Source: [Phialemoniopsis] sp. UDSM-2020 (Eukaryota > Ascomycota > Sordariomycetes > Thyridiales > Thyridiaceae). Taken from it: 64,000 nucleotides of DNA. The stretch is taken from positions 1,302,001 to 1,366,000 of the forward strand of contig JAEILZ010000008.1 in the NCBI GenBank assembly GCA_018873225.1, read 5' to 3'. The notes beneath the pieces were generated by a model that made no database searches, was not told where the DNA came from, and saw nothing but the letters and a program-made list of their open reading frames with translations. Below, one piece after another: positions 53,042-63,624 of the stretch; positions within the stretch are counted from its first letter, which is position 1, and each line of letters begins with the position of its first letter. Both the position numbers and the translations under genes were made by a program.

Positions 53042-54905
53042 TCAACAGGCACCTTGGGCTAGTACCGCCTTGGGCTCAATGACCTCTAGCTGAACCGCCG
53101 CCTCCTCATGTTTTTGTAGTTGCGTCTCTGGGATGCATCTGTAGGTTCGGAACTTTCTCGCGGGAAGCTTTGCATTGAACTGCTGCCTATTAGCCAGATT
53201 GAGTGATAAACGGAATACCTTGTTACTTACCATCTGGTTGATCTCCTCAAGTGTGCGCCCGTACGTCTCCGGCAAGAAGAAGAACGTCCACACCGCTGCG
53301 ATGACCGATGCCGGAAACCATATATATCCGTACCGCGGGCCCCAATTCAACGCGCTAGGGTTAATGAAGTAAGGTGTCGTGAAGGTGACAACCCACGAGA
53401 ACAGGAAGCCAACTGCTGAGGAGAAACCAAATGTGTAGCTCCGCAGCCGCTGCGACGGCAACTCGCCAGCGACAAGCCACGAGTAGCACGCAACCATACT
53501 CTGTTAGAATAAGTTAGCAAGCCTCTGTCACGGCGCAGATGTCTTTGCACTGCTCAACCTACAGTGTAGAACACAAAGTACAACCCCGTAAATGCTACGA
53601 TGGCTCTCCCCGCGGCCGGCGTCCCTCCAAACTTGTCGTAGACAACAGCCATAAGGAACTGAAATAGACCCGCAAGAAGCAGACCGCCAGTCAAAAGGAT
53701 GCGGCGCCGGCCGTATCGAACGACGATTAGTGCGTTGCCGATGATCGCGATCAAGCTACACGCGCTGAGGATGTTGGACATGGCGAACGGATCCTTGACC
53801 TTAGCCATGCCCAGGAAATAGGCCTTGTACGCTGATGAAAAAGCATTAGCGAGATTCCCGGCGATGGATCCTTCTGATTCGAACCTACAAATGACAAACA
53901 TGGATCCAGGACATCCTTGAAGGGAAAGGGCGCAGACCGAGAGGATGGTACGGCGCCGGTTGATAGGGTCGCGGAACATATCCCAAAAGCCAATACCGCT
54001 CTGATCTTCGCGCTCCTTTTCTATGGCGAGCCGCATCTCCGTAGCTTCGTTTGCAGCGTTGGTTCCGCTGGGCCTGAGCCATTCGACCGAGTACACCCCT
54101 GCCTCATATTTGTCATTGAGAATGAGCCATCTCGGCGATTCCGGAATGAAGAACATGGCCGTGAACAAAATCGCAGGGAGCACGTAAATAAGACCTAGCG
54201 GTATCAGATATGCAGATTTATCTGGTCTCTTAGCTGTCGCCCAGTCGATGACTGTTCCAAGCAGGGTTCCCTAACAATTACAGAGTTAGAAGATGCGCAC
54301 GCAGTTGATGCCAACCCACTTCTGTTTGCTTACAAAGGAAGTACAGAACTGGAAGAAGCTGAAGAACAGCCCGCGATATTTCGCAGGGCTAGTCTCCTGA
54401 ATGTACAGTTGCGAAAAGGTCATGAAGCAGCCATTCGAGATCCCAAGAACGAGACGGCCGACGTACAACGCCCCGATATCAGTGGTGGTCATCATGATGA
54501 TGTTTGCCACTGCACATAACAGTGCCCCGAGCTGGACACATCGGCGACGTCCGAGCTTGGCGCCAATAACGCCTGCCATGCCAGAGCTGATGAAGGCTCC
54601 GAGAGTCATCAATGAGGTAATGAGTTGCTGACGTGTAGTCGAGATGTTCCAGCCGAGTGGCACCTTGGGATCCTCGTACCCGAAGACCTGTCTCATGACA
54701 CTGAGATCAGTATGACAATTCTTGACTGAAAAACGTGCTGGCAAGGGGCTGTAGATGGACTTACGGCGAGAAATCCTGGCATTGCTTGAAGGCCTCCCAC
54801 TAGACCAAAGTCCAGCCCGTATTGCATTGGGGACAGCAGCATGAAGCCACAAGCAACGAAGCATCGCCAGTTGGCATGGATAGTGTCGTTGTTTTGTTCT
54901 GCCAT
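53042..54905 (-). CDS. MFS sugar transporter-like protein
   Basis: Six exons (54905-54765, 54687-54334, 54270-53889, 53831-53563, 53500-53231, about 53182-53042) give about 518 residues. Motifs are GLDFGLVGGLQAMPGFLA in helix 1, GAKLGRRRCVQLG in loop 2-3, GRLVLGISNGCFMTFSQLYI with ETSPAKYRG, PESPRWLI in the central loop, GRRRILLTGG in loop 8-9 and PETYGRTLEEINQM near the end, all typical of the sugar-porter family. The intron at 53888-53832 is 57 nt (3n) and contains no stop, so it can be missed; splicing it out gives the smoother SMFVISYKAYFLGM. The usual QQxxG helix 7 motif is replaced here by unrelated residues, suggesting a non-hexose substrate. It is divergent from the P450 gene. Confidence 0.85.
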
Positions 54906-55395
54906 GGCGAGAAGAGTAGAAGGAGATTGTAGGATTGCCTAGATGAGACAGCCTTCATGAAAAGAAAGGAAGCTGAATTGCCAGACATTTAAATGAATCT
55001 GCGAGGCGCTTACACCGCCAACCCCAGGGATCAATCCCCACGGGGAAGCGGAGAACCCGACGACCGGATTTGCATTGCATCAGGAGAATTGGCTCCGATG
55101 AGATATTGAGGTACACAAAATATGTAATGAACCACCAAGTCTGGTTTCTCTTCCAAGACATCGGAGATCCAAACCTACATGCGAGACCATCGGGCCAATG
55201 ACGGTCGTTGTAAAGGGGTGAAAACTCGGAGGGGCTCCGAACTCATCGGACCCAATTCGCCGACCGCCCAATACGACGCCCCTCTGTCCACATGGCATCA
55301 GGCCAACGATTTAAAACATCGCGCCTGTCCCTTTTCGCAATAGATCGCGGGGTGAAAGTATCGAGTAATCGCTGACTGAAGCAAAGCTCTTTACG
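54906..55395. promoter_or_regulatory. Divergent promoter, MFS carrier / P450
   Basis: 490 bp between two divergent start codons. It contains CGG/CCG triplets, for example CGACGACCGG near 55056 and CTCGGAGGGGCTCCG near 55228, of the kind bound by zinc-cluster proteins. No TATA box is obvious on the P450 side. Shared control is inferred. Confidence 0.4.
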
Positions 55396-57210
55396 ATGGA
55401 CGCATTGCCTCAACTCGGCCATTGGCCAGTCATTGGACTATGCGCATTTGTGCTTCTTTTCCTCATCGTGAGGCCTTGGACTTCACCTCTAAGCAAGGTT
55501 CCTGGTCCCTTTTTGGCGAGATACACTAGGCTGTGGCTCTTCAAAGAGGTATATCGAGGGACCTTCCCACAAACAAACATCCAGCTTCACCGGAAATACG
55601 GTAAGAGCATCCCGTGCCTGGTCAGATGCAGGCTTCTGACCATCTGCAGGCCCCATTGTACGAATAGCACCAAATGAGTACAGCATCGATGATCCAAGCG
55701 CAGCAAAGACCATCTATGGCAGTGGCAAGGGCTTCCGAAAGGTATGTCGGAAATGACACCTCCGTCGAAACTCCTCAGTTCCTTCCTAATCACGGAAATA
55801 CTTGCTGATAATGGTTCAGTCCTCATGGTACGAAGCGAGCGGCAACCCCTTCAGCGCAAGAGCGAGCATGTTCATCGAGCCCGACCCGCACCTCCACGGC
55901 GCAGCACGACGCAAGATCGCCGCCGCATACTCCATGACGAGTCTCGTGCAGCTTGAATCCTTCGTTGACAAGTGCTCAGAAGTACTGAAGTTAAGGCTGG
56001 ATGAGTTTGGACACTCAGGCGCAACGATGGATGTGTCTCACTGGATGCAGTGCTACGCCTTTGACGTGATAGGCATGATTACCGTGCGTCCTACGTATTC
56101 AGACTCCTTCGCCCGTCTAGCTATGTGCTGATCTGTATTCAGGTTGGTGAGCGATTCGGATTTCTTGACAAGGGCGAAGATGTCCAGGGGATCATGTCCT
56201 CCCTCACCGACTACCTACTATACTGTGCACGCGTCGGCATTTTCCCCGAGTGGCACAAGACCCTCTTCCGACGGCAGATGAGGTCGAGCAAACTGACAGG
56301 TTTGGCGCATATCCGCAAATTCGCCGCGAGACGGCTCGAAGAAAAGTACGACAGGATAGCAACGGACGAAGAGCTTGCAGATCCTTCTGCACCCGTGGAC
56401 ATGATCACCAGGTTTCTCCGCCTCCACCAACAGAACCCGGATAAGATTAACAAGGAGGAGATCGCCACTGTGGGCATCATGAACGTAGGGGCTGGCTCCG
56501 ACACGACTTCGATCAGTCTCTCATCAGTACTGTTCAACCTACTAAAGTACCCGAGGACCATGCAGCGGTTGCGCGAAGAAATCAAGGACTTTGAAGCAAG
56601 GGGAGTCATATCCGATCCCGTCACGTTCTCAGAAGCACAAAGCATGCCTTATCTCCAGGCTGTTCTCAAGGAAGCTCTGAGAATGCATCCTGCGACTGGG
56701 CTGATTCTTGGTCGCGTCGTGCCCCCCGAGGGCGCCACCCTGGCTGGGCAATACTTTGGTCCTGGTGTGAGTAAAGTTGGTTGTTCTAATTTGATTATCC
56801 CATTATCTAATGCAAACGCCAGACTGTCGTCGGCATCAACTCTTGGGCAGCACACGCGAATCAGGACGTGTTTGGTGCTGATGCAGATGACTTCCGGCCC
56901 GAAAGATGGTTGGAAGAGCCAGAGCTAGTCAAGAGGCGCGAGTCTTACTTCATGACTGTAAGTGATTCCATTCTTTACTACTACATTCTTAATGCTTATC
57001 GTGATCATTCGACAGTTCGGCCAAGGATCACGGACGTGCATTGGCAAAAACATCAGCCTGATGGAAATGTCGAAAGCCATCCCACAGATTGTCAGACACT
57101 ACAATCTTGTCCCCGATACCTTGTCAGGAGCGCCCGAATGGAAGACAGAAAACGTTTGGTTTGTGAAAACGAGGGACTTCAACTGTAAAGTACGCAAGCT
57201 AGCTAGCTAA
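55396..57210 (+). CDS. Cytochrome P450 monooxygenase (pisatin-demethylase-like group)
   Basis: Six exons (55396-55600, 55650-55741, 55820-56083, 56143-56766, 56823-56957, 57016-57210), all in phase, give 504 residues. An N-terminal membrane anchor (VIGLCAFVLLFLIV) and a Pro hinge (SKVPGPFLARYTRLW) come first. The I-helix reads VGAGSDTTSISL, and the K-helix ExxR is EALRMHP. The PERF region is FRPERWL and the heme loop is FGQGSRTCIGKNIS with the Cys ligand. This overall style matches fungal class II P450s of the pisatin demethylase/CYP65-like type, which detoxify plant compounds or tailor secondary metabolites. It is flanked by a divergent MFS carrier and a convergent Zn2Cys6 regulator (46 bp between stops). 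Substrate is unknown. Confidence 0.92.
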
Positions 57211-57256
57211 ACGGGAGTAATCAGACTAAGCCATTGCCTAATGTTTTTCCGATTCT

Positions 57257-59689
57257 TTAACTATGAAAGTCGGGAAGGAGGTCGAGGACATCCTGACCTG
57301 GTGAGAACGTGCCTGATATCTGCATTAGCTGCTCCATAAAGTCTTCATCAACATTGACGTCAAAAAAGCCAAGATCTTCCAACATGTTCTGAGATGTGTC
57401 GAGGTCGGGGAAAGGGTCGAGGTTACTGCTAGCGATGTTAGCTTAAAACCCAAGAAAGCGATTTTGACGCAAATGGTACCTGAAATTTCCTGCAATGTGA
57501 GTGCCAGTCTCGGAAATTGGCTGGTAACGAGGCGAAGCGGAGCTTGTGACCGGTCTTTCATCCAACCCAAACTTTTGTAATTGGTAAATCGTCTCAGGAA
57601 GTAGCTGTTTCGGCCAGCCGAATTCGCCAATCTTTCTGAGCACGTTGAGGTATCTTTGCGGGTGGATCTCATGGACCTCGGACCCCAATGTGCCCGAAGC
57701 AATGAGTCCTATTTGCATGACCTGTAGGCCCACGAGGTAGTCGTACACGACCATACTGGACACGGTATTTTGGGTAACCATCGTCTCGAGGATATCAAGT
57801 GCCGTCTCTCCGGCCGAGACACATGTCCTGGCAGCCCCCTCAAAGTACTTGACCTTCGAGTTCCCGGCAAGGTCATCTCGACGGAAGGCAAAGCACATCA
57901 GGAAAGGCCTGGTGACGAAGATGACTGCCATCCAATACCGGAGGTGGAGCAGCGAGATTGCTCTGCGGTGGCAGGGAGCTATCAGTGATGATGAAGCCAG
58001 GTCGAGGTGTTGTGATAAACTGCTGCGCCACTGTTTCAGTGACTGCATAGACATCTCAAAGTGCGACTGGCTGAGCTTGCAGCCTTGCTGAATTGGTCCG
58101 GTATACAAGCGATGACGAATCTCCTGGATGAGGTGACTCAAGCTGACGCAATGCTGAAGATACTCATGGGGCGTATGCAAACCGGGGCTCACTATCTATG
58201 AATGGGTTAGAAATGGTGGATCGTAGGCAGACCCGGTGTCAGGGCTTACCTGTTCGGACGGTAAAGGAGGATTCCAAGGACAGACACTCGATGAGGTCGA
58301 GAAAGAAGGCTTTCCTGACTGAAGAGAAACGTCTTGATCCAAGAGAAACAAGCTCCACCACAGACGACGTGAGTGCTCCTTCGCAACAACGCCCGAAGGA
58401 TACTTGTCGAGGTGCAAGCCAAGGGAGAAGGCAATTCGACTGGCCATTCCGATGTGTAGGTAGGAGGAGTTTGTCAATCCATGGGATCGGAGGGCCAGAG
58501 CCTATCACCTATTAGCAGAAGCATTATCGAATGTTGGTGCCCAGTCACTTGCCAAGAGACTGATCGCTCTGATGCTGTCGAGGTCACCTTCCTCGCAGAC
58601 CTTGGAGGTAAGCAACTTCGCCTTCTCCAACGCTACGCGGGCCAGTTCCTCATCAGGTTCACCGCTTGAGATCGGAATACAGGATGCCGTAAGTGCAACA
58701 ATGCTGTGCAGAGAGCAGAGCCACGAGTCCGTAGTTTGCTTATTCCTTCCGGTCCATGTCGCCTCTACGCGACTGTAAAAGTCCTCAGACGAATAGAGCC
58801 AATACATGGGATGCACTTCTTCAAAATAGCGGCTTGCACAGGCAAGGAGCGTATCTTGGGATGGAAGTACCGAGGGATCTACCGGTCCAGTCTCGAATAC
58901 TGATCGCTGTAGCTTTGCGCCTGGGAGCATCGCTCTGACCCACGTTGGGATCACTTCTCTACTATGGGGATGCGACTTGGTCTTCAAAACCCAGTCTCGA
59001 ACTGCGATGTTGAAACCGGCTCCGGACTCAGCTCCCATGTAACCTGCCACGTGTTAGCTTTACACAACTCAATGGCATTAGTCGACTAGATCTCACGGTA
59101 TTCTCCCTGAGCATCGGCCATCAGACAGCCCAGATCCTGGTGGAGGCCAACGATCTCGGGCAGCAAAACGTCATCACTTGCTCCTGTTACTTCCGCTGTA
59201 TCTTCCGCAGGAACGGCTTCATTTGCATTTGGGGATTTTACCGTAGCTCTTTCGGGGCTAGCCGTTGTGGTTTCCTTATTCGACTGCAAGAGTAATGATT
59301 TGAGATTTTGTATTGAGAGGTCCTCATTGGGAAACGTCTGCTTGCAGAGTTTGTGGAGCAGGCGATATTCCTCTTCTGAGACGAAGTAAAATGGCTTCTG
59401 TCTTCGTTTGGTGAGGTCCGTCGAGCAAATCTGATCGACGCTGCGACAGTAGTTGCAAGGGGTGGAAGGGTCTAGAGATAACTTCAGCATTGTGAGGCCG
59501 TGAAATCTGTGTTAGCAGGGACTTTCAGACCTGATCGAATACACTAGATGAGGATACAGTCAGTTCAGAGCCTCGAATTTTAGCGTGATTTAGCCATACC
59601 TTCGTTTTCCGGGCCTTGCATCGATCGCAGCTCATTGCAGCCTTGTTCGAGCGAGGGCGCTTCTGGCCCTTGTGCAACGGGCTAGCCAT
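57257..59689 (-). CDS. Zn2Cys6 transcription factor with a 13-nt micro-exon
   Basis: Proposed exons are 59689-59600, 59543-59531, 59471-59097, 59043-58553, 58501-58250, 58195-57480 and 57428-57257, giving 702 residues with all phases consistent. Exon 1 ends CDRCKARKTK, the micro-exon gives CIRS, and exon 3 continues DPSTPCNYCRSVDQIC. Only this join completes the zinc cluster C-x2-C-x6-C-x8-C-x2-C-x6-C. The two introns around it are 56 and 59 nt with CTGAC/CTAAC branch-like sites. The intron after exon 4 uses a GC donor (GCAAGT). The fungal_trans middle domain runs through MYWLYSSEDFYSRVEATW, SSYLHIGMASRIAFSLGLHL and RRLWWSLFLLDQDVSLQSGK. The C-terminus is acidic and aromatic (LEDLGFFDVNVDEDF), a likely activation region. 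It is a probable regulator of the adjacent P450/MFS pair. Confidence 0.85.
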
Positions 59690-60327
59690 ATGGAATGTGA
59701 TTGACTGTGCTTCTTACAGGTGAAGATGCGAGCCTAAAGCTTTTACACAAGTCGATCCACTGTTCAGCAATGCAGCTCTTGGACGGTGTCCCAAGGTTCA
59801 AACAGGGGATTATGCGGAGAAGTGTGGCAACGTACATGGTAATCATGACCAAATGAAAGGATGGGCTTCCTGTCAACTGCCGCTCTGATAGAGAACAGGC
59901 TTCCCCGCAAACCAACGAAGCTAGAATTGCTTTCGGAGCTTGGCGTGGAGAGACGAAAGCCTGGAGATCGCAGTTGGTGGACTTCGGAAGTAATTCTCCG
60001 ATCGTTTCGACATCGGCCATCCCAAGTTGTGGTCAGATGAGCCATTTGCTATGTGATTGGGGAAGCTGGTGACCGAAGGCCCAAGGTCACTGATCAGGAT
60101 AAGGGCGAATGTGTTTTTCTTGGTGCAAAATGTGGTATTTCATCGAGCGATGAGATCAAGGTACAAAACCAGATTCCTCTAAAACACCTGATATTGTCTA
60201 AATTAATACCTTCAACTCCATGCTGCCCAATGCGATGCTCCCCAATGCCATGCTAGCCAACTCCAGCTATCTAATAAAATAAGTCAAGATCCCATATGCA
60301 AGTAGGTATAGCACCAATGATGACAAT
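59690..60327. other. Intergenic, no gene seen
   Basis: Upstream of the regulator and downstream of the secreted-protein gene. The short frames show no domain. Confidence 0.5.
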
Positions 60328-61329
60328 TCAGCCGCAAACGTTGGCCAGAGCGGGGTCGAGGCCAATGTAAAAGACGCGGATGAGGATGAAGCCCAGCGTC
60401 TGACCCGCACGCCGGATCTGCGCACCGAAAGACTCGCGCGCGCCGTCGTTGGCCGGGTCATTGCGCTGTTGGATCGCCCAGTCGACGACCTCGCGCCTCT
60501 CGTCCTCGGAGAGTGCCCCCACGTTGTGGTTGTTGTGCGCGATCCACTCAAACGCAACGTCGGTGCCGGCGTCGGCGCGGTAGGCCCGGGGCGCAACGGA
60601 GCCGGCGCGCCCTTGCGTGGTCCGCCAGTCGGTGAGCAGGTTCTCGGAGGCGATCGTGAGCGCGCCGTCGCGCATCGTCTCGGGGGCGCCCGAGGCCACG
60701 CGGATGTTGGCCGAGAGGTCGTTCGTGTTCGGGATGTTGACACTGTTGTTGTTGCTCCAGGTACCCTCGGTGCGCTTGCCCAGGCGCTCGGACTCGTGCG
60801 TCTCGAGCTCCGTGATGTTCGCCGGCAGCTCCTCGGGGATCGTCCGAGCGGGCAGCTCCTGGGTCTCGTCGAGGCCGCTGCGGCGGCCGAACAGCGCCCT
60901 GCGCTTGTTGCCCGGGTCGGGCGTGTTCTTCTTGGCCACCTTAACAAAAGCCTTGTACTTGGTGTACTTGAAGTAGTCGTCGAGCGAGACGTAGCCGGCG
61001 ACGTTGCCGCCCTCCTTGTGCCTGCCGTGGACGACGCGGGCGGCCAGCCAGGCGGTCTCGTAGCCGATCGGCCGCTTCACGTCGGACGAGTCGCACATGG
61101 AGATCTCGCACTCTCCTGATGTCGCCAAGCTGACGCAGCCATGCTCGGCCTCCGGGACGGTCTGCCCGAACTTGTCTTCTAGCTTGTTGGTTGCCTCGGC
61201 GCAGTCCTTTGTCGACGCTCGCCAGCCCTTGTGGCCTTGGTAGTCGTCAGGAATACCGAAGGACTTGCAGTTGATGATCTAGCCGGCGGCAATACTGCCG
61301 AACAGAACGAGAGAGAGGAGGGGCTGCAT
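60328..61329 (-). CDS. Unknown secreted protein gene with in-frame TAG in the signal peptide
   Basis: The frame runs from ATG 61329 to TGA 60330-60328, 333 codons without introns. Residues 1-16 read MQPLLSLVLFGSIAAG, a typical signal peptide. Codon 17 is TAG (61281-61279), and the frame then continues IINCKSFGIPDDYQGHKGW with strong codon bias to the end. A single C-to-T change from CAG would explain it, and the restored Gln would sit at the expected cleavage site. The body has Cys in the first third and dibasic sites of Kex2 type (NKRR, GRRS, GKRT). It then has a polar, Asn/Thr-rich region and a C-terminal hydrophobic patch (GQTLGFILIRVFYIG). No family is recognised. It may be a recent pseudogene, or UAG may be edited or read through. 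Confidence 0.6.
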
Positions 61330-62100
61330 GCTGATTGAAAAGGTATAAGAGGTCAAGATGTGATCTGGTACCGTGGTCTAGCGATGTGGGATTGATGGTA
61401 CTGTGATGGTGATAGTATTGCGTAGCTTCATCTTCATCAATTGACGAGACTTGCGCTTCTTATACACAATTGAACGTCCTTGACAATTCTTCTGATCATT
61501 TCTTAGCAGATGTGAAGGCATCATGAATGCTGAACACAGCCACTTTGCTTTGAGCAGGCACCAGCTTAATGGTGATCTTAAAAAAAAAGTCTCAAATTTT
61601 CCCAAAGCGTATCGACTTCCTCCTAACGCCGAGGTTCGTTGCAAGCTTGAAGATGATGTCTGAGTTGATCAGTGCACCGCGAAGTAGTTTAGCGCATTCC
61701 AATACCTGGTTCCGATAAATTGGCTAAGTCGCTATATTTTTAGCTGTGCATTGTGGCTATGGCGGCGCTTCAAAGCAGCGCGGCTAAGCGCACGTCTCGG
61801 ACTCTGCTCGCACTCTTTCAGCCCGGACCCTGGCTGTCAGCAATCTTGATAAAGCAGATGCCTGGCACAGCCGACGAGGAGATCTACTGACGACATGTCA
61901 GATCTCTCAATAACATCAGAACTCTATTGAGATCGGGCTAAGTGCCTTGGTGGGAGCAACGGCTCGTGCCGCTCCCACCTCGGAAGCTAATTGCACCTCA
62001 AGCCTAGACGCAGCCACGTTTGAGCATCCATCCTCAGCATTCCGATCCCCTGGATAGAACACAATTGCAAGCGCTTCAACATCACAAGTCACGTGAAAAG
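61330..62100. other. Intergenic, no gene seen
   Basis: Upstream of the secreted-protein gene and of the tRNA. A TATA-like CTTATACC lies near 61347 on the minus strand, about 20 bp before the start codon. Confidence 0.45.
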
Positions 62101-62248
62101 GGCAAGATGGCCGAGCGGGTACGTTATCACGATATCCGCAACTCAGTGGCACCAGTAACTAACTCAGTATCTAGTCTAAGGCGCTAGCTTCAGGGAACTG
62201 AAAAATGCTAGTCACATTGTGGCGTGGGTTCGAATCCCACTCTTGTCA
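62101..62248 (+). tRNA. tRNA-Leu(CAG) with a canonical 11-nt intron and a 56-nt D-loop insertion
   Basis: With the insertion removed, all parts of a class II tRNA-Leu fold. The acceptor stem GGCAAGA pairs with TCTTGTC (one G-U), with discriminator A. The D-stem is GCC/GGC with loop GAGCGGTCTAA. The anticodon stem is CTAGC/GCTAG with anticodon CAG at 62191-62193. The variable arm is a CAC-ATT-GTG hairpin, and the T-arm is GTGGG-TTCGAAT-CCCAC. An 11-nt intron (62195-62205) follows position 37, as usual for nuclear tRNA introns. The D-loop is split by 62119-62174, which starts GTACGT, contains TAACTAAC and ends CTAG. Internal box A (TGGCCGAGCGG) lies just before the insertion and box B (GGTTCGAATCC) is intact. 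A T5 run at 62257-62261 fits Pol III termination. Confidence 0.85.
62119..62174 (+). other. Spliceosomal-intron-like insertion in the tRNA D-loop
   Basis: 56 nt, the same length as several protein-gene introns in this window. The 5' end is GTACGT, the branch-like CTAAC lies about 14 nt from the 3' end, and the 3' end is CTAG. It contains no TTTT run that would stop Pol III. No target-site duplication is visible. Confidence 0.7.
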
Positions 62249-62650
62249 TGCATATCTTTTTGCTCAGACCCACGAGGGTGTGTGCTCCTTTTTTTCTCAA
62301 CGAAATGTCACTGAGAAAGCACAACTGGTTGTTACAGGACATCTCGGAGGGGCTAAGACATGAAAGGTAGTGGTCACAAGCGGGAACTGGAACTGGAAGT
62401 CTGTTGGCGACTTGGGCAATGTTCTTTGGGGGTTTACTTGGAATTGATGTATATTTAAAGGAGTGTCGTTGTCGTTGTTGCACTGCTATGAGCTCTCAAT
62501 GGCATTACGAGCAACAGATGATTGAGTCTTCACCCATTGTCATGGTCAAGCGACAACCCAAGTTTTGAGCTAGCTCGGCCGAAACTACCTCAACCTTGTC
62601 GACGCAAAGAAAGAGCTCTGTCATAGAAACGCTCGCCACGACCATTATCC
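62249..62650. other. Short intergenic space
   Basis: tRNA 3' flank and 3' flank of the MYND gene; no further gene seen. Confidence 0.5.
62257..62261 (+). terminator. Pol III T-run after tRNA-Leu
   Basis: TTTTT begins 9 nt after the tRNA 3' end. Confidence 0.75.
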
Positions 62651-63401
62651 CTATCGCGGAGGAAGTGGGAACTCGGCATAGTCCTCGTAACCGACCCAGT
62701 CAAACAGGAAGAAAGCCCGCAAATCGTTATCTCTGATGAGCTTGCAGTCGCGCTTATGGCCTTTGTCGTTCCAGCCGGCCAGTTGGCACTCCTAAAAGTT
62801 GTCAGTGGTGACACCGAGTATCCAACGCGTATTCAACTTACCCGGCCGCAATACCAGAACATTGCGCACTTGGCGCACTTGAGAAGATCCTCCTTCACTT
62901 TGTCACATCCATGGCAAGGTCTACCAGAGAACGGGTAGTACTTATAGACCCGATCACCCAACTTGAGCACTTCATCGAGCGTCGCGGGGATGATCTAGAG
63001 ACAAATTTCGATGGTTTAGTGTCTGTAGCCTCTGTAGCAATGCAACCAGGGTATTTTCCTACCATGATCGTGTTCTCGTTCTCCTGACGAATCCCGACCT
63101 GACCGTCAAGGAATTCGTGCGGGTCTGGGTCTATGATGGCGACAGTATATCCCTTCCGCAGCTTGGGCCCCATTTCGTTGCCTCGACCGTCGGTATAGAA
63201 AGCCAGTGTCACTTCCTCGCCCGCTTTATCACGGACCTTGAGCACCACGCGCCCGAACCGCTCCACGTCGACGATTTCCGCCAAGAAGCAGGCGTGTTGG
63301 GCATCTTCGTACTCATTCAGCTCATCGAATGGCGGGAAGATCTCATCGACTCGAAGTTCGGCCGGGTACCAGCGGTCATCTCCTTTCTGCGCCCTCCCCA
63401 T
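62651..63401 (-). CDS. MYND-type zinc-finger protein
   Basis: Three exons (63401-63063, 62994-62842, 62791-62651) give 210 residues in phase. The first 110 residues have no recognised domain and look like a small β-rich module (VVLKVRDKAGEEVTLAFYTD). The C-terminal finger reads CHGCDKVKEDLLKCAKCAMF, WYCGR, then across intron 2 ECQLAGWNDKGHKRDC. This is the MYND pattern C-x2-C-x(7-11)-C-x2-C-x4-Y-C-x3-C-x(7)-H-x3-C. MYND fingers bind proline-rich peptides in partner proteins. Fungal proteins of this length often have no known role. It is divergent from whatever lies at the right edge. Confidence 0.88.
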
Positions 63402-63624
63402 TATTGTTGAATTTGGTGCTGTTTGTGTGACGTCTCGACTTGAGAAGAGATTGGAGTCTTGAAGACGAGGTTGATGTGGGGGACGACGTGGATGTGGAAG
63501 GCGGAGATATTGCAGTGATTGCGGCTGAGCTTACTGAGGAGGCGGTGTGGTTTGAAAAAGCAATAACAGCACCGTCGCTCGACCTTGCAGATTATTAGCT
63601 GATATTGTTAGTGCAAACACCACC
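63402..63624. other. MYND gene upstream region
   Basis: No feature beyond a probable promoter for the MYND gene. Confidence 0.4.

Noticed and set aside
60267..61119. Two other long frames on both strands over the secreted-protein gene
   Set aside because: Composition artefacts (Arg/Ser/Thr-rich and Val/Gly/Leu-rich) of the GC-rich gene; no signal peptide or domain.
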